A stretch of DNA of 64,000 nt from Kineothrix sp. MB12-C1 (GCF_030863805.1 NZ_CP132957.1:3038001-3102000); one strand, 5' to 3'. Counted from the stretch's first letter, positions 35,895-45,032 are shown. Numbers and translations are program-made. The notes: generated from the letters alone by a model not told the origin.

Positions 35895-35998
35895 TAATTT
35901 AACACTTCCTTTGCGAAACAGAACAACGAATCTTTCCACGGTCTGTCTGGCCGCAGCAAAACACGGCATATTACGGTATTTAAGGAGGATTTTTATAT

Positions 35999-36484
35999 AT
36001 GATAAAGGTATTATTCGTCTGCCACGGCAATATTTGCAGAAGCCCAATGGCTGAGTTTGTTTTAAAAGAGAAAGTCAAGGGATTAGGCGTGGAGGATCAG
36101 TTCTATATTGCGTCCGCAGCCACCAGTACGGAAGAAATATGGAATGGTGTAGGCAATCCGGTTTATCCGCCGGCAAAGGCCGAACTCGCAAAGCATGGGA
36201 TATCCTGTGAGGGAAAACGTGCCGTACAGCTTAAGAAATCTGATTATGACGACTATGATTATTTGATTGGAATGGATGATATGAATATTCGTAATATGGA
36301 ACGTATGACGGGACACAAAGGTGGAAAAATCGCTTTGTTACTTTCATATGCCGGTAGGAATTCGAATATTAGAGATCCTTGGTATAGCTCATGCTTCGAT
36401 GAGACTTATCGGGATGTGGTAGAAGGATGTGATGCATTTTTGAAATATCTCCGGGAAGAGGGGCTGCTTCAGATTGAAAAATGA
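35999..36484 (+). CDS. low-molecular-weight protein tyrosine phosphatase
   Basis: A 161-residue LMW-PTP with the P-loop CHGNICRS (8-15) and the general-acid loop RDPWYSSCFDETYRDV. It removes phosphate from Tyr or Arg residues; in Firmicutes such enzymes act on kinases of capsule synthesis or on phosphoarginine. The start follows AAGGAGGATTTTTAT. No capsule kinase is nearby. A palindrome follows the stop at once. Confidence 0.93.
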   Translation: MIKVLFVCHGNICRSPMAEFVLKEKVKGLGVEDQFYIASAATSTEEIWNGVGNPVYPPAKAELAKHGISCEGKRAVQLKKSDYDDYDYLIGMDDMNIRNMERMTGHKGGKIALLLSYAGRNSNIRDPWYSSCFDETYRDVVEGCDAFLKYLREEGLLQIEK

Positions 36485-36487
36485 TTT

Positions 36488-36514
36488 GTAACTGTGAGGG
36501 TACCGAACAGTTAT
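36488..36514. repeat. 27-nt palindromic repeat extended into a terminator-like stem
   Basis: GTAACTGT (36488-36495), GAGGGTACCGA, ACAGTTAT (36507-36514). The flanks AAAAATGATTT and AAATCATTTTT extend the pairing to about 19 bp, so this copy also works as a terminator between the converging phosphatase and histidine-kinase genes. The left flank includes the phosphatase stop codon. Confidence 0.85.
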
Positions 36515-36527
36515 AAATCATTTTTAT

Positions 36528-37706
36528 CTACAAAGATGGAGTTTTGAAAAAGGCAGATACCTTTGCACCAATCGAAAGATTTTCAAGTTTAAGATAACCT
36601 CCATGATGTTCGCAAAACACCTTACAGATATATAATCCCAATCCAAAGTGTTCAAGATGATTTTCTTCCTCGGTAAAATAAGGGGTTGCTGCCTTTTTCA
36701 AAATGTCTTTAGAAAAGCCTTTGCCATCATCAGATACCGACAGCAGCAATCCATTATCCTTTTCCTCAATAGTCAATGTAATAATTGAAACGGCATAACG
36801 GAGAGCATTTGAAATCAAGTTATTGATTACCTGCGAAATAAACGATTTATCAAGGACTAAGTATTTTGAGGTCGTATTGTTTTGCAGGGATAGTTTTTTG
36901 TTTCTCTGTGTGCATAGCATATCTGCACTTTCAATTAAATAAGATAAAAGTTTCTGCAACGATATTTCTGTATACTCTGGCTGTGCGTCCTCCAATCGCC
37001 GCAAGCTGCTCATGCTGTCAATATAACACTCTAGACGAAAAATATGTTTTCCCATTGTAAGGGCGATTTCCCTCGTCATATCGTCATTACTTACCTGTAA
37101 CATTTCGTCATAGCCCTTTAATACGGTAAGGGGGGTACGCAAATCATGAGCAAAAGCAGCATTAAGCTGTTTGCGTTCTTCAACTTGATGCCACATTTCA
37201 GAAAAATTATTTGCAAGAGTAGAGCGCATGACCTCAAAAGAAGTACAAAGCTGTCCTAATTCGTCTTTACTGTTATAGGTGATAGAAAAATCTAAGTCGC
37301 TATTTGAAATTTTTTCCGAAGCCGCCTTTAGTTCTGCAAGCGGTTTTTTTAGCTTGTTCCTGTAAAACAATAAAGCTGCGGCAATAATACATAGTGCAGA
37401 ATACAACGGTGTTGCTATAATCGGCACAATTCCATATAAAGATATAAGCTGCTCGTCTTTGGGAGATAAAGCTGCGGGGGCAGTACCAATATAACTTCCT
37501 TCGCCTAAGTGTTCCCCATTTTCATTTGTCAGATAATATTTTTCACCTGTTATTGGATATGAATTTTTAATATTTTCAGCCGCATTATTACAGAATAGGG
37601 CTGTTGCCATACTTGAAATAAGAGCAATGACGACAAACACAAAAACATAAAGTACAATGCTCTTTCTCAAAGATAAATTACGCCAAAGGTGCTTCATTTT
37701 CTCCAT
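36528..37706 (-). CDS. sensor histidine kinase
   Basis: A 392-residue kinase with two membrane helices (about 17-37 and 92-114) enclosing a short outside loop, a HAMP domain (about 115-168), and phospho-acceptor His187 in FAHDLRTPLTVLKG. The HATPase domain has N-box VINNLISNALRYA, G1 DDGKGF and G2 FGLGLYICK. The small sensing loop is typical of envelope-stress or peptide-antibiotic sensors. It overlaps the response-regulator gene by 29 bp; ATG 37697 is an alternative start. The divergent ABC exporter is its probable target. Confidence 0.92.
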   Translation of the reverse strand: MEKMKHLWRNLSLRKSIVLYVFVFVVIALISSMATALFCNNAAENIKNSYPITGEKYYLTNENGEHLGEGSYIGTAPAALSPKDEQLISLYGIVPIIATPLYSALCIIAAALLFYRNKLKKPLAELKAASEKISNSDLDFSITYNSKDELGQLCTSFEVMRSTLANNFSEMWHQVEERKQLNAAFAHDLRTPLTVLKGYDEMLQVSNDDMTREIALTMGKHIFRLECYIDSMSSLRRLEDAQPEYTEISLQKLLSYLIESADMLCTQRNKKLSLQNNTTSKYLVLDKSFISQVINNLISNALRYAVSIITLTIEEKDNGLLLSVSDDGKGFSKDILKKAATPYFTEEENHLEHFGLGLYICKVFCEHHGGYLKLENLSIGAKVSAFFKTPSL

Positions 37707-38367
37707 TTATAACCGCACCCCAAACCGTTTCAATATAGGACTTGTCTGTATATGCTGCAATTTTAGCTCGTATTCTGCGTACATGCTCTGCTATTACGCT
37801 GCAGTCACCCTCGCAGTCATATCCCCAAACTCTTTCATAAATCCGTTCCTTGTCAAAAATCTGCCCTGAATTTTGAGAGAGAAGTTCTACAATATCAAAC
37901 TCCTTTTTCACAAGCATAACCCTTTCGCCTTTACAGAATAAGCTACGCTCCGAAAAATCTATTGTGAGTTCTCCGGCAAATCTTAATTGCTTTTCAAAAG
38001 TATGGCGGCTTTCCCGGCGTAAATGGGCGTGTACTCTTGCTTCCAATTCCACGAGCGAGAAGGGCTTGACAATATAATCATCACCACCGACAGAAAAGCC
38101 CTTTACTTTATCTGTATCCTCAATCCTTGCGGTAAGAAAAAGAATAGGGCATGATACATAATTACGAATACGCTCGCAAACCTCCAATCCGTCCAATCCC
38201 GGCATATTGATGTCAAGTAAAATAATATCGGGATTATATTCAACTTGCTTTAATGTTTCAAGTCCATTTGTAGCTTTGAGAACATAATAGCCCTTACTTT
38301 CAAAGAACCTGCTAAGCATTATTACAATGTCAGCTTCATCATCAGCAATTAAAATTTTGCTTTTCAT
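37678..38367 (-). CDS. OmpR-family response regulator
   Basis: A 229-residue regulator: receiver domain with phospho-acceptor Asp52 in ILLDINMPG and Lys in VKPFSLVELEARV, then a winged-helix DNA-binding domain (LTIDFSERSLFCKGERVMLVKKEFDIVELL onwards). The start at 38367 (MKSKILIADD) follows AAGGAGG; an earlier in-frame start at 38388 would put that ribosome site inside the gene. Paired with the kinase downstream. Confidence 0.93.
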   Translation of the reverse strand: MKSKILIADDEADIVIMLSRFFESKGYYVLKATNGLETLKQVEYNPDIILLDINMPGLDGLEVCERIRNYVSCPILFLTARIEDTDKVKGFSVGGDDYIVKPFSLVELEARVHAHLRRESRHTFEKQLRFAGELTIDFSERSLFCKGERVMLVKKEFDIVELLSQNSGQIFDKERIYERVWGYDCEGDCSVIAEHVRRIRAKIAAYTDKSYIETVWGAVINGENEAPLA

Positions 38368-38412
38368 TTTTCGCACCTCCTTAACCATTTAAATATATCG
38401 GATAATATTCAA

Positions 38413-38595
38413 CTATTTATCTACTTCTATATTTTTTCTGCGTCCATCAGCGGGCTTTTCAGCGTCCTTTGGTATCAGCCACATACGGCTGAATCGTACA
38501 ACGTCCGATATTCGATTTTCTTCGCAAAGTTTTTGTACTCGCCGCTCTGAAATACCCCACTTTTTCGCGGCTTCCGGGGCAGAAATATATTCCAT
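38413..38595 (-). CDS. excisionase-like helix-turn-helix protein, 60 residues
   Basis: A small MerR/Xis-type DNA-binding protein (SAPEAAKKWGISERRVQKLC, then MWLIPKDAEKPADGRRKN). It is strikingly similar to residues 3-53 of the Fic protein at 35001 (shared AAxKWGIS-RRV, W-IP-DA-KP-DGR). It lies 45 bp upstream of the response regulator on the same strand and is probably the first gene of that operon. It may act as a regulator of the island rather than as an excisionase, as no integrase is present. Confidence 0.75.
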   Translation of the reverse strand: MEYISAPEAAKKWGISERRVQKLCEENRISDVVRFSRMWLIPKDAEKPADGRRKNIEVDK

Positions 38596-38802
38596 ATTTA
38601 CGTCCTTTCATTAGCATTATAATTCTATATTATATACGGCTGACCGAATAATAACAAATAAATATTATGATTTATTTCAGTCATGTATATGCTATGTATA
38701 ATCATATCTAAATGAAAGGGTGAGCAGTAGAATGTAGTAGGGTGATAATGTGCCGATAAATCAAGGGTTTTTTCGAGATAATCAAGAATTGTAGATAAAA
38801 AG

Positions 38803-38863
38803 TTGAATATTGTATTTTATACTCTCTATGTAAACACATGGGGAGTATTTTTTGCTCCCCATG
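38803..38863 (+). promoter_or_regulatory. Promoter and leader hairpin of the ABC exporter
   Basis: TTGAAT (38803-38808), 18 nt, TATGTA (38827-38832), followed at the expected start of transcription by a perfect 9-bp stem CATGGGGAG/CTCCCCATG (38837-38845 with 38855-38863) with loop TATTTTTTG. The hairpin ends 4 bp before the ribosome site and could be an operator or a mRNA control element. The region 38596-38802 upstream is AT-rich and holds no gene. Confidence 0.45.
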
Positions 38864-38880
38864 ATGAAAGGAGCTTTTAT

Positions 38881-39756
38881 ATGGAACTTAGAACAAACGA
38901 GCTAACAAAAAAATATGGCTCAAAGACCGCCATAGACCATTTGAATATTACTCTATCAAATGGAGTTTATGGTCTACTTGGTGCAAACGGCGCAGGAAAA
39001 ACCACTCTTATGCGGCTGTTTTGTGATATTCAAAAACCCACCTCTGGAAAAATCACTTTGGACGGAAAGGACATCTTAGGATTGGGTGAGAAATACCGGG
39101 CGTTGTTGGGATATCTCCCACAGCACTTTGGATATTATCCCGATTTTACCGCAATGGATTATCTAATGTATGTTGCCGCATTAAAGGGATTGAACGAGAA
39201 GAAAGCTAAGAAAAAGGCAGCGGAATTGTTAGAGTCGGTTGATTTGACAAAGAAAAGCCGCCACAAAATCAAAACCTTTTCGGGTGGTATGAAGCAGCGT
39301 TTAGGGATTGCACAGGCAATGCTGAACAATCCTCACATTTTAATATTAGATGAACCAACTGCGGGGCTTGATCCAAAGGAGCGTGTTCGTTTTCGTAATT
39401 TAATAAGCGCATTTTCCAAAGACAGGATTGTTATCCTGTCTACTCATATCGTGTCTGATGTTGAGTTTATCGCTGAAGAAATTATTATGATGAAATCTGG
39501 ACGGGTGCTTCAATTCGGAAAACCGCAGGAAATTACCGCAGAAATTGACGGTTATGTGTGGGAATGTATTGTTCCGTCCAATCGTGCTGAACGGTACACA
39601 GAAATGCTTAATATAAGCAATTTGCGAAACGTCGAAAATAATAATACGGTGCTGCGGTTGATTGCAGACCGTCAACCTATGGAAAATGCAATACAGGTGC
39701 AGCCTACATTAGAAGATTTGTACCTTTTCTATTTCAAAGGAGTGGGTAAGGAATGA
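38881..39756 (+). CDS. ABC transporter ATP-binding protein
   Basis: A 291-residue ABC ATPase with Walker A GANGAGKTT, signature FSGGMKQRLGIA and Walker B ILILDEPTAGLDP, followed by a C-terminal extension of about 80 residues typical of ABC-2 exporters. ATG 38881 is 7 nt after AAGGAG; the long upstream in-frame extension covers the promoter and hairpin. It overlaps the permease gene by 4 bp (ATGA). Divergent from the two-component system. Confidence 0.93.
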   Translation: MELRTNELTKKYGSKTAIDHLNITLSNGVYGLLGANGAGKTTLMRLFCDIQKPTSGKITLDGKDILGLGEKYRALLGYLPQHFGYYPDFTAMDYLMYVAALKGLNEKKAKKKAAELLESVDLTKKSRHKIKTFSGGMKQRLGIAQAMLNNPHILILDEPTAGLDPKERVRFRNLISAFSKDRIVILSTHIVSDVEFIAEEIIMMKSGRVLQFGKPQEITAEIDGYVWECIVPSNRAERYTEMLNISNLRNVENNNTVLRLIADRQPMENAIQVQPTLEDLYLFYFKGVGKE

Positions 39757-40829
39757 AGAATTTAATTAAATTTGAACTGAAAAAAATATTGACAAAACGA
39801 CTTACGATAATTTCTACTGCCGCCGTACTGTTACTGTCCTTTGTCCTTTCTTTTGCTACATTCCATAATATGTACGCTTTTGATGGCAAGAACAACGAAG
39901 GCAGCGGCAGAACTGCGGTTGAGATTGATAAATCTATTACAGAAAAATACGAGGGTATTTTGACAGATGAAAAAATGCAACAAATAATGGCTGATTTTAG
40001 GCCTACTCACGACTTGCATGGAATGAACGCTCAATATCTTTATCAAAATGCTATGCAATCTGCCGTTTTTGCTCGATTTTCGGATATGAACGGGAATTGG
40101 AATGGGTCAAGTGTTTCTGATGTGTTTGGTGGCGAAGAAATCAAAATCGGATATGTGAACGGTTGGCTTAATACAAGTCGAAATATAGCAAAGGTTTTGC
40201 TTGCTCTTTCTTTCGTCATTATTCTAATGATTGCCCCTGTTTTCTCAGGGGAATACAGCGGTGTTGATAACATCATTTTAACAAGCAAATATGGAAAAAC
40301 AAAGTGTGCTACCGCAAAAATAATTGCAAGTCTTCTTTCTGCATTGTTTGTAACTATTTTGATTGTTGCCTTTCATTTGATGTTAGCAGTTACTTTATAT
40401 GGCACAGAGGGCTTGGATTGCAGTATTCTATTCGCTCCTCAAGAGTTTGTAGAGGGATATATCCCATTTAATATTGCTTGTGGGACGGTGCTTAAATATC
40501 AGCTTATTTTGGCATTAAGCGGTGCAATCAGCATAACAGGTATTACTTTAATCTTATCTGCTATTTGCAAAAGTCAAATGGTTGCCTTTGCGGTTTCTGG
40601 AACTATACATGTAATGCCGATAATGCTGCCCATACCCGAAACAAGCCCACTATATCGGATTATTGTACTCATGCCCCTTTATCACTTACAGTACATTTCG
40701 ATAATGTCCGTTGAGCAAATGAAAAACAGTATGCTTTATGCGATATGGGCTATTCCTACGGCAATTATTTTAATCACATTCAGCATGGTTGTTTCGCGTA
40801 GGATTTTTGCGAAACATCAAGTTTCTTAG
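39753..40829 (+). CDS. ABC-2 type transporter permease
   Basis: A 358-residue membrane protein with one N-terminal helix, an extracytoplasmic domain of about 100 residues, and five to six further helices beginning near VLLALSFVIILMIAPVFSGEYSGV. This is an ABC-2 exporter layout (drug, peptide or lipid export). It is translationally coupled to the ATPase gene. Substrate unknown; with the adjacent two-component system, peptide-antibiotic resistance is plausible. Confidence 0.85.
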   Translation: MKNLIKFELKKILTKRLTIISTAAVLLLSFVLSFATFHNMYAFDGKNNEGSGRTAVEIDKSITEKYEGILTDEKMQQIMADFRPTHDLHGMNAQYLYQNAMQSAVFARFSDMNGNWNGSSVSDVFGGEEIKIGYVNGWLNTSRNIAKVLLALSFVIILMIAPVFSGEYSGVDNIILTSKYGKTKCATAKIIASLLSALFVTILIVAFHLMLAVTLYGTEGLDCSILFAPQEFVEGYIPFNIACGTVLKYQLILALSGAISITGITLILSAICKSQMVAFAVSGTIHVMPIMLPIPETSPLYRIIVLMPLYHLQYISIMSVEQMKNSMLYAIWAIPTAIILITFSMVVSRRIFAKHQVS

Positions 40830-40878
40830 ATTTGCACAAAGCCGCCGTGTCTATTTTGTGTTTGTATAAAAGTTTATA

Positions 40879-40927
40879 GAAATCAGTTGAAGAAGTTTCA
40901 AAAGCCTTGTACAATAATGTATTGAAT
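40879..40927 (+). promoter_or_regulatory. Sigma-A promoter of aroK, copy of the one at 27934
   Basis: TTGAAG (40887-40892), 17 nt, TACAAT (40910-40915); 46 of 49 bases match 27934-27982. Bases 40977-41015 that follow resemble the 3' end of ridA and its spacer, so about 655 bp present in the left copy has been lost here. Confidence 0.7.
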
Positions 40928-41015
40928 GTGGAATTAGAATGAGTAAATGTTAATCTATAATGACTTCCAAATACATGATTATTTATTTGGAATCGTTCGG
41001 GAAAGGATTGTTTGT

Positions 41016-41525
41016 ATGAATAATATTATTTTGACCGGTATGCCGGGGGCAGGGAAAAGTACGATAGGAGTCGTACTTGCCAAGCGTCTGGGATACCATT
41101 TTATTGATTCTGATTTGGTTATCCAAGAGCGCACAGGGAAGTTGCTTCATCAGATTATAGAGGAAAATGGAATTGATGGATTTGTTGCTGTGGAAAATGA
41201 AGTAAATGCCTCCCTCAAAATGGAAAAAACCATTCTTGCCACAGGCGGAAGCGCCGTTTATGGTAAGGAGGCTATGGAGCATCTAAAATCCATAGGAACG
41301 GTAATCTACTTAAAGCTTTCCTATGAATCCATCGCTGATAGATTAGGCGATTTAAATGAAAGGGGAGTAGCCGTGCGGGATGGACAGACACTTAAGGATC
41401 TGTATGAGGAAAGAATTCCTTATTATGAAAAATATGCGGATATTGTCATTGACTGCGAAGATAAAATGATTAGGGATATTGTAAGCGAGATTGCGCTTAC
41501 AATAAGAGGTGGAGAGACATTATGA
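41016..41525 (+). CDS. aroK: shikimate kinase
   Basis: A 169-residue P-loop kinase that phosphorylates shikimate in aromatic amino-acid synthesis. Walker A GMPGAGKST (8-16), shikimate-binding FIDSDLVIQERTG, GGSAVYG and the lid region LGDLNERGVA are present. ATG 41016 is 8 nt after AAAGGA; the upstream in-frame extension covers non-coding DNA. The stop overlaps the EamA gene (ATGA). A broken copy of its first codons lies at 28726. Confidence 0.93.
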   Translation: MNNIILTGMPGAGKSTIGVVLAKRLGYHFIDSDLVIQERTGKLLHQIIEENGIDGFVAVENEVNASLKMEKTILATGGSAVYGKEAMEHLKSIGTVIYLKLSYESIADRLGDLNERGVAVRDGQTLKDLYEERIPYYEKYADIVIDCEDKMIRDIVSEIALTIRGGETL

Positions 41526-42439
41526 AAAAAACAGCAATAGGGAGCAGTCTGCTCTTATTTTTGGCAGCCTGTATCTGGGGCTTCGCATTTGTAGCACAAA
41601 GCGTTGGGATGGACCACATGGGGCCCCTTACCTTCAATGGTGTTCGCTTTCTCATAGGCGGTATCGTACTTTTACCGGTGATAGCGATGCGGCAGAGGAA
41701 GGAGAGGATGGTGTCGAAGCCCTCCTTTCCCTTTTTTCTTAAAGGCGGGATATGCTGCGGAATAGTGATTTGTTCAGCGTCTATTTTCCAGCAGATGGGA
41801 ATTCGTCACACAACTGTAGGGAAATCAGGGTTTATAACCACATTATATATTATTATAGTGCCTATTTTGGGCTTGTTTTTCCATAAGAAAGTAGCAGGAA
41901 AAGTTTGGGGCGCTGCTATCATCGCCTTGGTGGGACTCTATATGCTCTGTGCAGGCGAGAGTTTTTCAATTGGAAAAGGAGAGGCCCTCACGTTCGTATG
42001 TGCCATTTTATTTTCCGTACATATCCTGCTTATAGACTATTTTTCACCTAAAATGGACGGAATCGTATTATCCTGCATTCAATTCCTGACGGCAGGAAGT
42101 ATTTGTATTATGGGTAGCTTCCTTTTGGAACAGCCTACATGGAGCCAGCTTCTTTCCGGCATCTGGCCTCTTCTCTATGCAGGTGTAATATCCTGCGGTA
42201 TTGCATATACCCTTCAAGTGGTGGCCCAGAAACATGTAGAACCTGCGATTGCTTCCCTTATTCTCAGTATGGAATCCTCGGTAGCTCTTTTGGGAGGCTG
42301 GCTTATCTTGGGACAGGCGCTATCACCTAAGGAACTCTTCGGCTGTGCCCTCGTGTTCGGTGCAGTGATTCTCGTACAGTTGCCGTCAAGGGGAAAAGGC
42401 GAGGTGAGAAAATGGCTAGAGGTAAGAGGGGAAGGGTGA
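41522..42439 (+). CDS. EamA-family (DMT) transporter
   Basis: A 305-residue protein with ten predicted helices in two EamA repeats (first opening LLLFLAACIWGFAFVAQSVGMDHMGP; second around SLILSMESSVALLGGWLILGQ). Family members export amino acids, nucleotides or other metabolites. It is translationally coupled to aroK, which suggests a link to aromatic metabolites, but the substrate is not known. Confidence 0.92.
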   Translation: MKKTAIGSSLLLFLAACIWGFAFVAQSVGMDHMGPLTFNGVRFLIGGIVLLPVIAMRQRKERMVSKPSFPFFLKGGICCGIVICSASIFQQMGIRHTTVGKSGFITTLYIIIVPILGLFFHKKVAGKVWGAAIIALVGLYMLCAGESFSIGKGEALTFVCAILFSVHILLIDYFSPKMDGIVLSCIQFLTAGSICIMGSFLLEQPTWSQLLSGIWPLLYAGVISCGIAYTLQVVAQKHVEPAIASLILSMESSVALLGGWLILGQALSPKELFGCALVFGAVILVQLPSRGKGEVRKWLEVRGEG

Positions 42440-42527
42440 TGTCCCGAGAATATTGGGAACAACAAAATCTAATCAACTTTACAAAAAGTAAGCTAATCCT
42501 TTAAATAAATAGAAGAATATGTCTTTT

Positions 42528-42551
42528 AAAGCCCGGCCTTAGGCAGGGCTT
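42528..42551 (+). terminator. Probable terminator after aroK-eamA
   Basis: AAAGCCC with GGGCTT, extended by an inner CCT/AGG, within 42528-42551, followed by a modest TATTAAAAT tail. The surrounding gap 42440-42815 is 376 bp and otherwise holds only the promoter and operator of the sugar ABC operon. Confidence 0.5.
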
Positions 42552-42693
42552 ATTAAAATACGTTAATAAAATTATAAAAAGAATTGCCCTTTTGTTTTTG
42601 AATCCTAAACTTTGTAATAATCACTAAAAGTTTTCATACTAAAGAGTAAAAGCCGTATAAAATATGTTTAATTTCACGAAAAGGAAAAAAAGA

Positions 42694-42758
42694 TTGAATT
42701 ATTTTTTGCAATATGTTATCTTTTATTCATAAATGGTAACGTTAACGTTAACGTTAAC
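42694..42758 (+). promoter_or_regulatory. Promoter with tandem LacI-type operator
   Basis: TTGAAT (42694-42699), 17 nt, TATCTT (42717-42722). From 42736 to 42758 the sequence GTTAAC is repeated with AACGTT junctions (GTAACGTTAACGTTAACGTT and on), giving several overlapping LacI-family half-sites just downstream of the expected start of transcription. The LacI gene at 45983 in the same operon is the likely repressor. Confidence 0.75.
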
Positions 42759-42815
42759 ATAAGCTTAAAAACAAGCAAAGATACTGTTATATTAATCAGA
42801 GAAAGGAAATTTATT

Positions 42816-44171
42816 ATGAGAAGGATGAAGATTAGTTTGTTATTAACGTCGGCATTAACTGCGGCAATGATATTGATCGGATGTAGTAACAACAGCGAAA
42901 CGGCAGCAGTAGGAAATGGTGAAGGTAAAGTATATTATCTGAATTTTAAGCCAGAAGTTTCAGAAGTTTGGGAAGAAATTGCTCAGGCTTATGAGGAGGA
43001 AACAGGAATAAGCGTTAAGGTGCAGACCGCAGCTTCAGGCACTTATGAACAGACCTTAAAATCCGAGATGGCAAAGAGTGGTGCGCCGACATTATTCCAG
43101 ATTAATGGACCGATTGGATATCAGAATTGGAAAGAATATACGATGGATTTAAGTGAAATAGACCTTTATAATACACTGCTTGATAAAAGCCTGGCAATAA
43201 CGGGAGTGGATGAAGAAGGTGTTTACGGACTTCCATATGTAGTAGAAGGATATGGAATAATATATAACGATGAAATTATGCAGAGATATTTTGCGCTTTC
43301 AGGAAAAGGAACGAATATTTCTTCTATGGAAGAAATTAATAGTTTCGCTGTTCTTAAAGAAGTAGTAGAAGATATGACAGCTAATAAGGAAGCCCTTGAA
43401 ATTGATGGGGTCTTTGCATCCACGTCGTTAAGCCCTGGGGAAGATTGGAGATGGCAGACACATTTAATGAATGTTTCTGTTTACTATGAATATCAAAGGG
43501 ATAATGTACAAGATAAGGCAGAACTTGATTTTGGATATAATCAAAATATGAAGAATATATTTGACTTATACATAAATAACTCCTGCACGGAACCTTCTAT
43601 GCTTGGGGCAAAGTCGGTGGATGATTCCATGTCGGAATTTGCACTCGGCCGTGTAGCGATGGTTCAGAATGGTAATTGGGCATGGAACCAGATCAAGGGA
43701 GTAGAAGGTAATATAGTATCGGAAGAAAATATTAAGTTCTTACCCATTTATACGGGTGTAGAAGGTGAAGAAAAACAGGGACTTTGTGTTGGGACAGAAG
43801 GGTTCCTCTGTATCAACAGTAAGGCGAGCGAGGCTGATAGAGCGGCAACAATTAACTTCCTTACATGGGTATTCCAGTCTGAAAAAGGAAAAGACTATGT
43901 CACAAACCAGTTGGGATTTATTGCTCCGTTTAATACATTTGAAGAAAATGAAACACCAAGTGACCCATTAGCGCAAGAGGTAATAAGAAGTATGTCTGAT
44001 GAGAATTTATATGGGGTCCCATGGGTATATACTACTTTTCCCAGTCAGACATTTAAGGATGATTTAGGGGCAGACATTTCAGAATATACTTCTGGACAGA
44101 AAGATTGGGATACATTAGTAGAGGAAACGATTTCTGAATGGAAAACTGAAAAAGCGGCATTGTCAGAGTAA
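42816..44171 (+). CDS. ABC sugar transporter, substrate-binding lipoprotein
   Basis: A 451-residue family 1 (MalE-type) solute-binding protein. The signal peptide ends in a lipobox ILIGC with lipidated Cys23. The mature part has the usual VWEEIAQAYEEETGISVKV opening and NGNWAWNQI block. It delivers oligosaccharides to the two permeases downstream. No ATPase is encoded here, so a shared MsmK-type ATPase is probably used. The operator upstream and the alpha-xylosidase in the operon point to xyloside-containing oligosaccharides. Confidence 0.93.
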   Translation: MRRMKISLLLTSALTAAMILIGCSNNSETAAVGNGEGKVYYLNFKPEVSEVWEEIAQAYEEETGISVKVQTAASGTYEQTLKSEMAKSGAPTLFQINGPIGYQNWKEYTMDLSEIDLYNTLLDKSLAITGVDEEGVYGLPYVVEGYGIIYNDEIMQRYFALSGKGTNISSMEEINSFAVLKEVVEDMTANKEALEIDGVFASTSLSPGEDWRWQTHLMNVSVYYEYQRDNVQDKAELDFGYNQNMKNIFDLYINNSCTEPSMLGAKSVDDSMSEFALGRVAMVQNGNWAWNQIKGVEGNIVSEENIKFLPIYTGVEGEEKQGLCVGTEGFLCINSKASEADRAATINFLTWVFQSEKGKDYVTNQLGFIAPFNTFEENETPSDPLAQEVIRSMSDENLYGVPWVYTTFPSQTFKDDLGADISEYTSGQKDWDTLVEETISEWKTEKAALSE

Positions 44172-44189
44172 AGAAAGGAACCGGGCAGT

Positions 44190-45032
44190 ATGCAAAAGAC
44201 ATATAAAAAGTTTTTCCCAATATTTGTACTTCCCACTCTAGTTCTATTTATGATTTTTTTTATCCTGCCATTTGGTGAAGGGATATATTTATCATTCTGT
44301 AAGTTTACTACAGTTGCAGATGCGAGATTTATAGGTATTGAGAATTACAAAAAGGCATTTATAAATGAAGATTTTCTAAATGCACTTATTTTTACAACAA
44401 AATTTACTATTGTAACAGTATTATCAATTAATATATTAGGTTTTTCACTTGCCTATATGTTAACAAGAGGAATTAAGATAACAAATGTAAGTAGAACGGT
44501 ATTTTTCATGCCGAATCTTATAGGTGGAATTGTTTTGGGATATATTTGGCAGCTAATTATTAACGGTGCACTTGCTCACTTTCAGGTGACTATTACAACA
44601 GACCCCAAATATGGTTTTTGGGGTCTGGTAATACTGATGAACTGGCAGTTAATAGGCTATATGATGATTATATACATTGCAGGCATACAGAATATTCCAG
44701 GTGAACTAATTGAAGCGGCCAAAATAGATGGAGCGACAAAGTTCCAGACACTTCGAAAGATTATTATTCCGATGGTTATGCCGTCAGTAACAATCTGCCT
44801 GTTTCTGACATTGACGAACTCGTTTAAGCTATTTGATCAGAACCTCGCACTTACTGCCGGTAACCCTGCCAGAAAGACGGCAATGCTTGCACTGGATATT
44901 TATAATACTTTTTATGGAAGAAATGGCTGGGAAGGAGTAGCACAAGCCAAAGCGGTAGTATTCTTTGTTTTAGTTGCTATGATATCTTTAACCCAATTAT
45001 TTTTTACAAGGAGTAAGGAGGTGGAAAGCTAA
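44190..45032 (+). CDS. ABC sugar transporter permease (MalF type)
   Basis: A 280-residue inner-membrane subunit with six helices and the ATPase-contact EAA loop ELIEAAKIDGATKFQTLRKI. It forms the translocation pore with the second permease. It starts 18 bp after the binding-protein gene and shares one base with the next gene. Confidence 0.94.
   Translation: MQKTYKKFFPIFVLPTLVLFMIFFILPFGEGIYLSFCKFTTVADARFIGIENYKKAFINEDFLNALIFTTKFTIVTVLSINILGFSLAYMLTRGIKITNVSRTVFFMPNLIGGIVLGYIWQLIINGALAHFQVTITTDPKYGFWGLVILMNWQLIGYMMIIYIAGIQNIPGELIEAAKIDGATKFQTLRKIIIPMVMPSVTICLFLTLTNSFKLFDQNLALTAGNPARKTAMLALDIYNTFYGRNGWEGVAQAKAVVFFVLVAMISLTQLFFTRSKEVES

Noticed and set aside
38413-38595. Excisionase-like protein taken as proof of an integrative element
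   Set aside because: No integrase, att repeat or tRNA target is visible nearby, and the same HTH type is found in ordinary regulators and in the Fic protein.
42736-42758. Tandem repeat considered as plasmid iterons or a CRISPR-like array
   Set aside because: The units are 6 bp, continuous and sit on a sugar-operon promoter next to a LacI gene; there are no spacers and no replication gene.
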